Assembly: GCA_013816855.1 (NCBI GenBank)
Contig: JACDDT010000003.1
Coordinates: forward strand, 1-64,000
DNA: 64,000 nt
Direction: 5' to 3'
Source: Gemmatimonadaceae bacterium
GTDB taxonomy: Bacteria; Gemmatimonadota; Gemmatimonadetes; Gemmatimonadales; Gemmatimonadaceae
In this document: piece by piece, positions 38,446-48,057 of the stretch
Position numbering within the stretch: position 1 is the first letter of the stretch
Layout: each line of letters opens with the position of its first letter
Notes under the pieces: generated by a model
Told to the model about the DNA's origin: nothing
The model's database searches: none
The model's input: only the letters and a program-made list of their open reading frames with translations
Position numbers and translations under genes: made by a program

Positions 38446-41384
38446 AGCTTCGTCTCGAGCCAGTTCTTTCCGAGGCCGATGTCGACGATAAGTGGGACCG
38501 AAAGCGAAGCCGCTCCTTCCATTTCCCGCTTCACGACTGTTGTGATTTCTTCCAGCTCGTCGGTCGTGACCTCGAACACCAGCTCATCGTGCACTTGAAG
38601 CAGCATCATGCTCGCGTACTTGGACTCGCGAAAAGTGTGGTCGATGTGAATCATCGCGATCTTAATGAGATCCGCGGCCGAGCCCTGAATCGGTGAATTC
38701 GCGGCAGTGCGTTCGCCGAAGGCCCGAATGCTGAAGTTCCGCTCACGCAGCTCGGGGATGTAGCGCCGGCGACCGAACAATGTTTGGACGTACCCGTGTT
38801 CGCGCGCGAATTCAACCTGCGAATCCAGAAATCTCCGTATCTCGGCAAAGCGCTCGAAATAGCGAGAGATGAATTCTTTCGCTTCAGCGTGATCGACTCC
38901 CAGCTGCCGAGAAAGCGCGTGTGCACCCTGACCATATATGGTGGCGAAGTTGATGGTTTTCGCACGGCCCCTCATCTCACTTGTAACCTCTTCAAGGGGA
39001 ACATCGAAAATCAGCGCTGCTGTCTGCCGGTGAATGTCGCCACCGGAGCGGAAGGCCTGCACGAATGCGGGATCTGCGGAGAGGTGCGCCAATAGGCGCA
39101 GCTCGATCTGCGAATAATCCGCCGCGAGGAGCGTCCATCCGTCCCTCGGCACGAAACCGCGGCGAATGTCCTTTCCGAGCTCTCTGCGAATTGGAATGTT
39201 CTGCAGGTTGGGGTCGCTGGACGACAATCGGCCGGTGCTGGCGACAGTCTGATTGAACGAGGTGTGAATGCGTTCAGTATTTGGGTTCACCAGAAGGGGA
39301 AGCGTATCGAGGTATGTGTTCTCGAGCTTCGACAGCTCCCGGTACTCCATTAGCAGCGAGGGAAGGGCGTGCCCCTCTTCGGCAAGATCCTTGAGCACGC
39401 TCGCATCCGTCGATGGCCCGGTGCTCGTTTTTTTCAAGACCGGAAGATTCAGCTTGCCGAATAGAATCTCACGCAGCTGAAGGTTCGAGTTGATGTTGAA
39501 CTCTGTTCCCGCTTCGTGATAGATCTGCTTTTCGACGCTCTGCCGCTCCGCTTGAAAACGTTTCTTGAGGGAAGCGAACCAGGGAAGGTCGATCGAGACC
39601 CCCTTCCATTCCATCTCGGCAAGCACCCCGACCAGCGGCATTTCGACATCGTCGAACAACTGCTTGAGATGCTGCGACTCGAGCTGCGGCTCGAACACGC
39701 CGCGCAGTCGCAGGGTCATGTCCGCATCCTCACACGAATAATCCCGCGCACATTCCACGGGGCATTCGTCGAAAGGAAGGGAATCCTTTCCTTTGCCGCA
39801 GAGATCGGTGTACGACGTCATCGTGTGATCGAGAAACTCGAGCGCGAGAACATCGAGGCCGTGAGAGCGCCGCCCCGGATCGAGCACATAGCTCGCGATC
39901 ATCGTGTCGAAATCCAACCCGCCAAGATTGATTCCGCAGCGGCGAAGGATGAGGACATCGTACTTCGCGTTCTGCGCGGTTTTCTTCACCGAGGGATCTT
40001 CAAGCAGCCTTCGCAGCGGCTCCATCTCAGCCGAGTCGAGCGGCGGAAGATTTCTTACATCGCTGATTTTCCTGCTCGCGATTGCCCGCGCGGCGATGCT
40101 GAGCGAAGCCGGCACTCTCTTCTTTTTTGATGGCGCCGCCTCCGGCTCATCGCCGCCCCGAATGAGCCCGCGTTCCTCCGGAGCGTCGGTGGCCGACCGG
40201 TCGCCGGCCGCGTCGATGAGAAGCTCGCCCTGTGCTGCCCGCGGACCGCGATGCCGCAACGGAAAGTAGTACGCCTCGCCTGCGCCGGTGGCGATGGATA
40301 TGGAGACGAGCGTCGAGCGAAGCGGGTCGATCATCTGCGGACTTCCGCTCTCGATAAGCGTCTCGGTGTCCACAGAGATGGTGCCCGCAGCACGCGCCTT
40401 GGCCACGAACGCGGGAATTTCCGCAGGATCGTCGATGGTGATGTATCTCGTCGCCGCTTTCTGGGTTTTGCCGGCGTCGGGCAAACCGACCGATACTTGT
40501 TTCGCGAGTGAGTGGAACTCTAGCTCGCCATACAGCGCACGCAGGCGGCCGAAGTCCGGTTGTTTGATCGCAAACGACTGAAGATCCAATGAAACGGCTA
40601 AATCGTCTCGAATTGTTACTAATTCTTTGGAGAGCCGTGCGTTTTCCGCGTGCTCGAGAAGAGCCTCGCGCGGACGCTTCTTGGTGATGTCCTGCACGTG
40701 TGCGAGAATTGACTCCAGGTCACCGTACTCTTCAACGAGCTGGACGGCCGTTTTATCGCCGATGCCTTTGACGCCCGGAACATTGTCGGAAGAATCGCCA
40801 ACCAAGGCGAGGTAGTCGGTGACCCGGTCCGGAGAGACACCGAGCCGCTCGGTGGCGTTGTGCACACCAACCCAATGTTCTTCGACCCCGGCGGGTCCGC
40901 CGCGCCCGGGGTTGAGAAGCCACACCCCGGGGCGGACCAGCTGCTGGAAATCCTTGTCGCCGGACACCACGACGACGTTTAGCGCCTTGTCGACACTCTG
41001 CTTCACCAACGTTCCAATCACATCGTCCGCCTCGAAACCCGGCAGAGAGATGATTGGAATGTGATGGGCGTCGAGGATCTGGCAAATCCTGTCCATTCCC
41101 CGGTCGAAATCCGCCTGGAGCTCCTCGGTCAGCTTCTCTCTAGTTGCCTTGTAAGCGGGGTAGCGCTCGTGCCGGAAGGACAGGCCGGAATCGTGAACCC
41201 ACCCCAGGTAATCCGGCTTGTGTCTCTCGACCAAGCGCTGCAAGAAATTTGCGATGCCCCAGGCGGCGGATGTGTTCTCGCCTTTGCTCGTAGTGAGCGG
41301 CCGTGTGATGAGCGCGAAAAACGCCCGATAGATCAGCGCATAGCCATCAACCAGGAAAAGGCGGGGCGATTCCGGCAAGCTCAT
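38442..41384 (-). CDS. polA: DNA polymerase I
   Basis: 5' nuclease, 3'-5' exonuclease (DTET) and polymerase motifs (DYSQIELRLLAHLS, QVHDELVFEV). Confidence 0.97.
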   Translation of the reverse strand: MSLPESPRLFLVDGYALIYRAFFALITRPLTTSKGENTSAAWGIANFLQRLVERHKPDYLGWVHDSGLSFRHERYPAYKATREKLTEELQADFDRGMDRICQILDAHHIPIISLPGFEADDVIGTLVKQSVDKALNVVVVSGDKDFQQLVRPGVWLLNPGRGGPAGVEEHWVGVHNATERLGVSPDRVTDYLALVGDSSDNVPGVKGIGDKTAVQLVEEYGDLESILAHVQDITKKRPREALLEHAENARLSKELVTIRDDLAVSLDLQSFAIKQPDFGRLRALYGELEFHSLAKQVSVGLPDAGKTQKAATRYITIDDPAEIPAFVAKARAAGTISVDTETLIESGSPQMIDPLRSTLVSISIATGAGEAYYFPLRHRGPRAAQGELLIDAAGDRSATDAPEERGLIRGGDEPEAAPSKKKRVPASLSIAARAIASRKISDVRNLPPLDSAEMEPLRRLLEDPSVKKTAQNAKYDVLILRRCGINLGGLDFDTMIASYVLDPGRRSHGLDVLALEFLDHTMTSYTDLCGKGKDSLPFDECPVECARDYSCEDADMTLRLRGVFEPQLESQHLKQLFDDVEMPLVGVLAEMEWKGVSIDLPWFASLKKRFQAERQSVEKQIYHEAGTEFNINSNLQLREILFGKLNLPVLKKTSTGPSTDASVLKDLAEEGHALPSLLMEYRELSKLENTYLDTLPLLVNPNTERIHTSFNQTVASTGRLSSSDPNLQNIPIRRELGKDIRRGFVPRDGWTLLAADYSQIELRLLAHLSADPAFVQAFRSGGDIHRQTAALIFDVPLEEVTSEMRGRAKTINFATIYGQGAHALSRQLGVDHAEAKEFISRYFERFAEIRRFLDSQVEFAREHGYVQTLFGRRRYIPELRERNFSIRAFGERTAANSPIQGSAADLIKIAMIHIDHTFRESKYASMMLLQVHDELVFEVTTDELEEITTVVKREMEGAASLSVPLIVDIGLGKNWLETKL

Positions 41385-41451
41385 CGAAGCAATATAAAGC
41401 GCTGCTGCGCTGGGACAGCGGCGCGGGAACTACGACACGGGATCCCCGCGG

Positions 41452-42822
41452 TTACCGCGAAAGCCGGCGCGAGTTGATAGCCCAGAACTCGTTTTCACTC
41501 GCGCGTGTCAGTCGCCAATGCCCGACATCTTCGTAGAAGAAGAGCTGGGTGTGGTATTGCTGGTAGGTCCAGACCTGGACGCGAGTGCTGCCGCCTGCCT
41601 GCATTCCGGTCCCCTGATTTACATTGCGATCCATAATCAGCGTGGGTTCGCCGAGCGCGACGAAGACCACTCCCCGGTCTGAAAGCCAGCCGGGATTTCT
41701 GTCGTTGAGAAATTGAACATTCGCCTGCCGGATTCGCGCGAAGTAGCTCTCCAGCGCTTCATTGACCGGAGTCTCCGGAATAGGGTCGGTGTCCCGAAAG
41801 AACGCCGCCCACACTGAGGCGCGCTGCGCCGGTGTCGCGCCGCGCAGCGTCTTCAGCCGCCACTCTGGAGCGAAGAACCTCAAATACTCGATCATGTTCG
41901 CGAACGACATGATCGGAACATCCTCGCCGAAGCTTACGAAAATCGGAATGCTCGCCGTATCGGCGGTACCCCTCCTCACGAAGCTGAGCTTGGTGATGCC
42001 GAGTCCTACCGATGAGATGGGAATTTGAACGGTGCCTGAAAAGAGCGATCCCGTGCGCGGAAGGGTCGCGGAATCGGCGAACATCCGCTCCTGCGCTTCA
42101 TTCGTCACCACGTAATTGATCGGGGCGCCGGTGCCGCCATACGCCTCGAGAAAAACGGAAACAAGACTGTCTCGTCCGAAGACCGCAGTCGATCTCGGGC
42201 TCGCGAGCAGTCGCGGCGCGGAGTCGAGAACCGCTCGAGGCGTGACTTCGTAGGTGAGAAGCGGAGTGGATAGTCCTGTCGGAGATATTCGCGGAACCAG
42301 CAGTCGCGCATCCTGCGACGTCATGCGCGCGCCGCCTACATCACGCATCACGACACTGAGCCCATACCTGCCCGGAGGCAATCTGAAGAAATGCTGAAAA
42401 ATCACACTTTCGTCGGACCGGTTCACTTCCTTGAACGTTCCGACCCGAACCACCTCGAGCGCGTTCAGTGAAGCTGCCTCCACGTCGCCGCGAGTGATCC
42501 GTATATGAACTTCGTACGGCGCGCTGTAGCGGTCGCCCTCGCGGGAAAAGGTGAGCGCGCGATTGGGCAGTGAAATGCTCGTGAGAACGAGTGTCGTATC
42601 AGGAAAGCGCGTCGCGTAAAACGCGGTCTTCCCCACGAGTGAGACTGGAGGCGGCGCCGCGAGGAGCCCCATCTGCTTGTAGAACTCGTTCGCGATGGTA
42701 GGAGTTACAGCAACGGGAAGTCCGCGATCTCGCGGGGCCGACACTGACGGAGGCGCTCCGCACCCGATGATCGCGAGGACGAGACTGAGAAAAAAGAAAT
42801 ACACCTTCGAGCTTTTCGGCAT
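41452..42822 (-). CDS. GWxTD domain-containing lipoprotein
   Basis: C-terminal DRNPGWLSDRGVVFVALGEPT...VQVWTYQQYHTQLFFYED. Confidence 0.75.
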   Translation of the reverse strand: MPKSSKVYFFFLSLVLAIIGCGAPPSVSAPRDRGLPVAVTPTIANEFYKQMGLLAAPPPVSLVGKTAFYATRFPDTTLVLTSISLPNRALTFSREGDRYSAPYEVHIRITRGDVEAASLNALEVVRVGTFKEVNRSDESVIFQHFFRLPPGRYGLSVVMRDVGGARMTSQDARLLVPRISPTGLSTPLLTYEVTPRAVLDSAPRLLASPRSTAVFGRDSLVSVFLEAYGGTGAPINYVVTNEAQERMFADSATLPRTGSLFSGTVQIPISSVGLGITKLSFVRRGTADTASIPIFVSFGEDVPIMSFANMIEYLRFFAPEWRLKTLRGATPAQRASVWAAFFRDTDPIPETPVNEALESYFARIRQANVQFLNDRNPGWLSDRGVVFVALGEPTLIMDRNVNQGTGMQAGGSTRVQVWTYQQYHTQLFFYEDVGHWRLTRASENEFWAINSRRLSR

Positions 42823-42871
42823 TGAGAAGTCTACCCTATCCCGTTCAGGTTGTTTCTATTAGCTTCGCCGC

Positions 42872-43777
42872 GTGTCCCGCGATAATCTTGTCTCCAGCAC
42901 ACTTTCCGGCTACACGCTCAAAAAGGAAGTCGGAGAAGGTGGTACCTCGGCTGTGTATCTCGCCGACCATGCGAATCATGGCACCGTAGCACTCAAAGTG
43001 CTACGAGAAAAGCTTCGCCAGGATAAAACCGCGGTCGCGCGGTTTCTGCGGGAAGCGAAGTACGGATCGCGCGTACAGCACCCCAACGTCGTGCGAACTA
43101 TTGAGATCGGTCAAGCCGAGAACGGGCTTCATTTTCTGGCTATCGAGTGGGCGCCGGGCGAGATCCTCGAGCGGCATGCAAAACAGAACGCTCCTTTGCC
43201 TAAAGACGTCGTCGCCAACATCGTCGGTCAAATCGCCGCAGGGGTACAAGCGGCCCACGATGCGAACATCGTTCATCGTGACCTCAAGCCCGAAAACGTG
43301 ATGTACAATCCCGAGACGGGCGAAGTAAAGCTTCTCGATTTCGGAATTGCGACGGACACGGAAGCATCTGCCGACGAGCGCCTGACTCGCGCGGGATTTT
43401 TTGTAGGAACGCTGATGTACATCGCGCCGGAAGCGCTCTCGGGCGAGCTCGTCACCGCGGCCGCCGACCAGTATAGTCTCGCTACGATCGCTTATTTCCT
43501 TCTCACGCGCTGCCTGCCCTACACTGCGCGCGCGCCTCGAGAAATGTTCACTCAGCTTCTGACCACTCCGCCCATCGCGCTTCGTCAAGCAAAGGAAGAT
43601 CTCGAGTTCAATCCGACGCTGGAAGCGGTGGTAATGAAAGCGTTGTCGAGAAACCCCGAACATCGCTATCCGAGCGTAAAGGCGTTCGCTGAAGCATTTA
43701 CCGAGGCCGCGACACTACCTGTCGAGCAGGCTGGCGTCATGAGCAAGTTCAAGGGACTGCTTCGGCGCAACAAGTAG
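42872..43777 (+). CDS. Hanks-type serine/threonine protein kinase
   Basis: VHRDLKPENVMYN, DFGIATDTE, APEAL; no TM or sensor domain evident. Confidence 0.92.
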   Translation: MSRDNLVSSTLSGYTLKKEVGEGGTSAVYLADHANHGTVALKVLREKLRQDKTAVARFLREAKYGSRVQHPNVVRTIEIGQAENGLHFLAIEWAPGEILERHAKQNAPLPKDVVANIVGQIAAGVQAAHDANIVHRDLKPENVMYNPETGEVKLLDFGIATDTEASADERLTRAGFFVGTLMYIAPEALSGELVTAAADQYSLATIAYFLLTRCLPYTARAPREMFTQLLTTPPIALRQAKEDLEFNPTLEAVVMKALSRNPEHRYPSVKAFAEAFTEAATLPVEQAGVMSKFKGLLRRNK

Positions 43778-44692
43778 CTCGGTTTCTGCGGGAAGGCGAA
43801 GCGAAAAAGTTGAACCTGCGCCGGGCGCGCTTTCCACCGCGATCTCTCCTCCGAGCGCTTGCGCGAGACGCCGCGATATAGCCAGGCCGAGGCCCGTACC
43901 CCTCAACGCTGAATCTCCGCGCGGTCCGGCCCCAACCTGCTCGAACTCCTCGAAGATTCGCTCGTGGTCGGATGCATGAATTCCAATGCCGGTGTCGCGA
44001 ATCTCGATAACAGCCCAGCTGCCGGCCGAGTTTTCGCGAACAGCGCTCGCGTATTCTTCCTCGAGAAACGCGCTTACGATGACACCTCCTTCGTGCGTGT
44101 ACTTGATCGCATTGCCAAGGAGGTTCATGAGGATTTGTCGAAGATGAAGGGGGTCACTGCGAATCCTTGCCGCTGTTGAGCCGACATTCACCGAGAGCGA
44201 AAGACCCTTTTCGTGGGCAAGTGATTCGACTTCGCTCGCAACATCGAGCAGAAAGGAGCGGAGCTCGAGCGACTCCCGGTGAACCTCCAGTCGCCCGGCG
44301 GCCATCTTTGCCAAATCGAGAATCTGATCGACGAGGTGTCTAAGGTGGTTGGCGGACGCTTCGATTCGCTCGACCGGCTTGACTTGTTTCGGCCCGAGAT
44401 CCCCGTATACACCTTCGCGAAGAAGATCCACGAATCCGACGATAGCATTGAGTGGCGTCCGAAGCTCGTGAGACACGTTCGCGAGGAATTCACTCTTCAT
44501 CCGATTGACGCGAAGCAGCTCTGCGGAGAGCCTTTCGAGCTCGCGCGACCGGTCTCGCAGGCGGCGCGCGTTGCGACGCTCCCGGCGAAGGATGAGAGCG
44601 AGCACGACTATCGCGATCGCAGGCGCAGCCCACTGCATCCACGGCTTCCAATCCGACATCCGAATAGCTGAGGCGGCGTCCATTGACGTCAA
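43715..44692 (-). CDS. sensor histidine kinase
   Basis: FLANVSHELRTPLNAIVGF; N/G boxes NLLGNAIKYTHEGG, DTGIGI, GLGLAISR. Confidence 0.93.
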   Translation of the reverse strand: MTSMDAASAIRMSDWKPWMQWAAPAIAIVVLALILRRERRNARRLRDRSRELERLSAELLRVNRMKSEFLANVSHELRTPLNAIVGFVDLLREGVYGDLGPKQVKPVERIEASANHLRHLVDQILDLAKMAAGRLEVHRESLELRSFLLDVASEVESLAHEKGLSLSVNVGSTAARIRSDPLHLRQILMNLLGNAIKYTHEGGVIVSAFLEEEYASAVRENSAGSWAVIEIRDTGIGIHASDHERIFEEFEQVGAGPRGDSALRGTGLGLAISRRLAQALGGEIAVESAPGAGSTFSLRLPAETELLVAPKQSLELAHDASLLDR

Positions 44693-44719
44693 TCTTAAGA
44701 ACGCATAACCTCCCGCACC

Positions 44720-45268
44720 ATGACCGAACGCGCCCAGCTCGTAGAGCTGCTGAAAAAGAAGTCGGTTCGGTTTGGGGCCTTTACTCTCGCGTCCGGAGCG
44801 ACCTCGGATCTCTACATTGATGCGAGGCTCACAACTATGAGCCCGGAGGGATTGGCCCTTATCGGACCATTAGCACTTTCGACCATCCGTCGCATGCGCT
44901 GGAATGCTGATTCAATCGGGGGTCTCACCCTAGGCGCAGACCCGATTGCTTACGCGGCGAGCTTCGCGAGCACGATGAGCCCTCCGCTGCTGCGAGCTTT
45001 CACGGTGAGGAAAGAGCCGAAAGAGCACGGAACGCGGAAGCTCATCGAAGGCCCGTTCAAGCCGGGAGATCGGGTCGTTGTCGTCGAGGACGTCGTGACG
45101 TCCGGCGCTTCAGCGCTCCGGGCGATTGATGCCGTGCGGGAAGCCGGCGGCGAGGTCGTCGGTGTTGTCGCACTCGTGGATCGTCACGAGGGCGGCACCG
45201 AAAAGATTAAAACCGCCGGCTATAGTCTCATCACCCTGGTTGAAGGAGAAGAGTTACGCGCGCGGTGA
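44720..45268 (+). CDS. pyrE: orotate phosphoribosyltransferase
   Basis: FGAFTLASGATSDLYIDAR and RVVVVEDVVTSGASALRAI. Confidence 0.9.
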   Translation: MTERAQLVELLKKKSVRFGAFTLASGATSDLYIDARLTTMSPEGLALIGPLALSTIRRMRWNADSIGGLTLGADPIAYAASFASTMSPPLLRAFTVRKEPKEHGTRKLIEGPFKPGDRVVVVEDVVTSGASALRAIDAVREAGGEVVGVVALVDRHEGGTEKIKTAGYSLITLVEGEELRAR

Positions 45269-45269
45269 T

Positions 45270-46166
45270 TCAACAAACAACGCTCGCCTCGCTTTTCGCT
45301 CCGACCCAGCCCGGAGCCGCCTCGATCGGGTGAAAGGTTCGCAAGGTTGATACGTAGGGCAGGATGAGCTGCGTGCGAAAATGCTGAACCATGCCCTGGC
45401 CGTCGAAGCGGTTCCGGAATGTGACGGGGGACATCTTCATCATCGTGCGGACGTGCCTTCCGAAACTCTGCGGAGAGGAATAGTCCAGATGGTTCGCCAC
45501 ACTGGCCACCGAAAGCCCCGGGTTCTCGAACAAGCGCGCCGCACGAATCAACCTCGAGAGAGCCAAATACTTTTTCGGCGCCGGCAGGCTCGCTCGGAAG
45601 AACCGGCTCATCAGCGTACTCGGCAGCACGTCGAGCCTTCTCGCTAGCTGACGCACCGTCGCGATTTTCGGTGACGGGTCGAACATCAGCTCGAAGAAGC
45701 GCCAACAGTCCGCGGAGATGCCGGGCACATCGAGATTGATCTGTGCAAGCGCAGAACGCTGGAGATCCTGCGCTCCGTCGGATGCGAGCAAACTCCGCAG
45801 CGTTTGCCACCCAGTGGGCGTTCGCGCATCCACCATCTTCTTTATTCCAAGCTGTCCGAGAAGAAGTGTCGAGTACGGCGTGGAGGCTTCGGTCTCGGTG
45901 AGGAGGGCGATGGCGGGAACGCGCGGAAATTCGCGCACGACTGCGGCCATGCGGGAATAGCCCTGACCCGCATACCGGGTGACGGAAATGAGCACCATCC
46001 CCGCTCTCTGATTTCTTAGATCGAGGAGAACTTCATCCAATGATTCGCGATGAATAGGCTCGCACAGTCCCTGCGCGACGGCATCGACTCGAGCGCGCTC
46101 GACCGGGGTGAGGACTGTTGAAACGGGGAAGCGCGGCTGGCTGTGTCTCGGTGCGGCTGATTTCAT
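45270..46166 (-). CDS. AraC-family HTH regulator with atypical N-terminal domain
   Basis: C-terminal VASVANHLDYSSPQSFGRHVRTMMKMSPVTFRNRF. Confidence 0.75.
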   Translation of the reverse strand: MKSAAPRHSQPRFPVSTVLTPVERARVDAVAQGLCEPIHRESLDEVLLDLRNQRAGMVLISVTRYAGQGYSRMAAVVREFPRVPAIALLTETEASTPYSTLLLGQLGIKKMVDARTPTGWQTLRSLLASDGAQDLQRSALAQINLDVPGISADCWRFFELMFDPSPKIATVRQLARRLDVLPSTLMSRFFRASLPAPKKYLALSRLIRAARLFENPGLSVASVANHLDYSSPQSFGRHVRTMMKMSPVTFRNRFDGQGMVQHFRTQLILPYVSTLRTFHPIEAAPGWVGAKSEASVVC

Positions 46167-46258
46167 ACGAACGCCCTCGCAGGTTGGGGATGTTCCGCGA
46201 GAAAACGTTACCGGAGCTGCGTCAGCGCCCCGTCAACCCTGCGGGCGCGGGGCCCGGC

Positions 46259-46289
46259 GTGACAAGTCCTACCGTCAGCCCGTTATATT
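46259..46289 (+). promoter_or_regulatory. candidate sigma70 promoter of rnpB (GTGACA ... TATATT)
   Basis: -35-like GTGACA 46259, -10 TATATT 46284, just upstream of the predicted rnpB 5' end; 19-nt spacer is long. Confidence 0.5.
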
Positions 46290-46296
46290 GAGTGGA

Positions 46297-46675
46297 GAGT
46301 AGTCAGTCGGACGGTCGCGGTATTGGAACACGTTCCAATGCCGAGGAAAGTCCGGGCTCCTTGGACAAGCTGCCAGGTAACGCCTGGGCGCAAAGTGAGC
46401 GATCGCTTTGTGACGGAGAGTGCCACAGAAAACAAACCGCCTTAACAGGCAAGGGTGAAAAGGTGGGGTAAGAGCCCACCGCGTTTCCGGCGACGGGAAC
46501 GGCATGGTAAACCCCAGTTGGAGCAAGGCCAAATATGCGGCGAAAGGTCGTCCACCTTGAGAAAGACGCCGCGGGTAGGCTGCTAGAGGGTGCGGGTGAC
46601 CGTACTCGGAGAGAGATGACCGTCCAGTCGCCTCGCGCGATGGACAGAACCCGGCTTATAGACTGACTGCTCGCC
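46297..46675 (+). ncRNA. rnpB: RNase P RNA (bacterial type A)
   Basis: Conserved GAGGAAAGTCCGGGCTCC, ACAGAAAACAAACCG, GGTAAACCCC, GAGAGATGACCGTCC, ACAGAACCCGGCTTATAG. Confidence 0.95.
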
Positions 46676-46683
46676 TCTTTTTT

Positions 46684-46727
46684 CACAACGGCCTCCGATC
46701 AAATTCGGGGGCCGTTGTGCTTTTCTT
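46684..46727 (+). terminator. stem-loop terminator downstream of rnpB
   Basis: cacaacggcc ... ggccgttgtg followed by cttttctt. Confidence 0.75.
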
Positions 46728-46730
46728 CCG

Positions 46731-47843
46731 CTAGTCCACGAGCCTCAGCGGCATGACGAGACATAGATACTCAGCAGGATCCTTCCAGCCCTCGGGCTCG
46801 ATTGTCGCGGCGCGTTCCGGTGCCTTGAACGTCAGCTTCACATCATCGGTCGGCATGTAGCGGAGTATCTCGAGCAGATAGCTGGCGTTGAATCCTATGT
46901 CCAGTTGATCGCCGGTGAAACGAATAGGGAGCTCGTCCTGCGCTTCGCCCAAGTCGGGCGTCTGCACGCTGAACCGCAACAACCCGGAGTTGAAAGACAT
47001 CTTGATGCGGTGCGTTTGATCGGAAGCAACGACTGACATTCTCTTGAGCGCGCTCGTGAGAGCGGCCTTGTCCGCGATCGCTACGCGATCGTTGTCCTTC
47101 GGAATGACCTGGTCGTAGTTGGGATACGGCCCTTCGATCAGCCGGGTGTAAACAGCGGTGAAAGGAGAGCGAAAGCCGATGTGATTGTCGCCTTTGCCGA
47201 CCTCGAGATCTTCTTCAGCAGGGAAAAGCCGGCGCACGTGCTCGAGCGCCTTAGGAGGAATGATGAGGTCGGCGGACGGGGCGCCGGTCTTCTCGATGGG
47301 CACGGACATCTTCGCCAAGCGGTGGCCGTTCGTTGCCACCATCCGCATAGACTCGGGCCGCAGCTCCCAGAGAACTCCATTAAGAATCGGACGGCTCTCT
47401 TCCGACGACACCGCGAACGAAGTGTGGGAAATCAGCTGCTGGAGCGTACCCGATTTAATTCTCCAACTATCAGCAAATTTTATCGACGGAAAACTAGGAA
47501 ACTCATCGCGTGGAAGCCCGAGCAGCTTGAACCGTGAACGGCCGCACTCCAGCGTGATTCTTTGCTCGCCGACTGCCGCGATCTTGACTGGTGACGGGGG
47601 GAGCTCCCGGGCTATTTCGCTCAGCTTCTTTGCGGGGATCGTAACCGCGCCCTGGGCTTCGACGTCGGCAGAAACTTCTGTCGTAACCGCAATATCGAGA
47701 TCCGTCCCGGAAAGTCGAATCCCCTTTTCGGTTGTCTCAACGAGAATATTTGCCAAGACCGGAAGTGTGGTCTTGGTCGGAATGCTCGCGGCAACCGCAG
47801 CCAATCCTTCTTGAAGCTTTTCTCGGGAAATCGTGAAGCGCAT
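46731..47843 (-). CDS. dnaN: DNA polymerase III beta subunit (sliding clamp)
   Basis: MRFTISREKLQEGLAAVAASIPTKTTLPVLANILVE...C-terminal YLCLVMPLRL. Confidence 0.96.
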   Translation of the reverse strand: MRFTISREKLQEGLAAVAASIPTKTTLPVLANILVETTEKGIRLSGTDLDIAVTTEVSADVEAQGAVTIPAKKLSEIARELPPSPVKIAAVGEQRITLECGRSRFKLLGLPRDEFPSFPSIKFADSWRIKSGTLQQLISHTSFAVSSEESRPILNGVLWELRPESMRMVATNGHRLAKMSVPIEKTGAPSADLIIPPKALEHVRRLFPAEEDLEVGKGDNHIGFRSPFTAVYTRLIEGPYPNYDQVIPKDNDRVAIADKAALTSALKRMSVVASDQTHRIKMSFNSGLLRFSVQTPDLGEAQDELPIRFTGDQLDIGFNASYLLEILRYMPTDDVKLTFKAPERAATIEPEGWKDPAEYLCLVMPLRLVD

Positions 47844-48057
47844 TCGGGAATCGGTTCCTGTGTCTGACGTTGGTAACTCGGTGTTACGTCTTCTTATCTA
47901 TTAAAGAATTAAGAATAGTAGTAGCAGTAGAGAATCGAGCGAGTGTTGGTAAGTGCCTAAGTTATGGATTCCGTGTCGCTTGTGCCACGCTCTCTTATGT
48001 GGGCTGGAAGGATTCGATTCACACCTTTCCAGAATGATTCCACAGAGGCTTTGGCTT

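Noticed and set aside
39516-40130. 204-aa plus-strand ORF
   Set aside because: Antisense to polA; composition is a by-product of GC-rich codon usage
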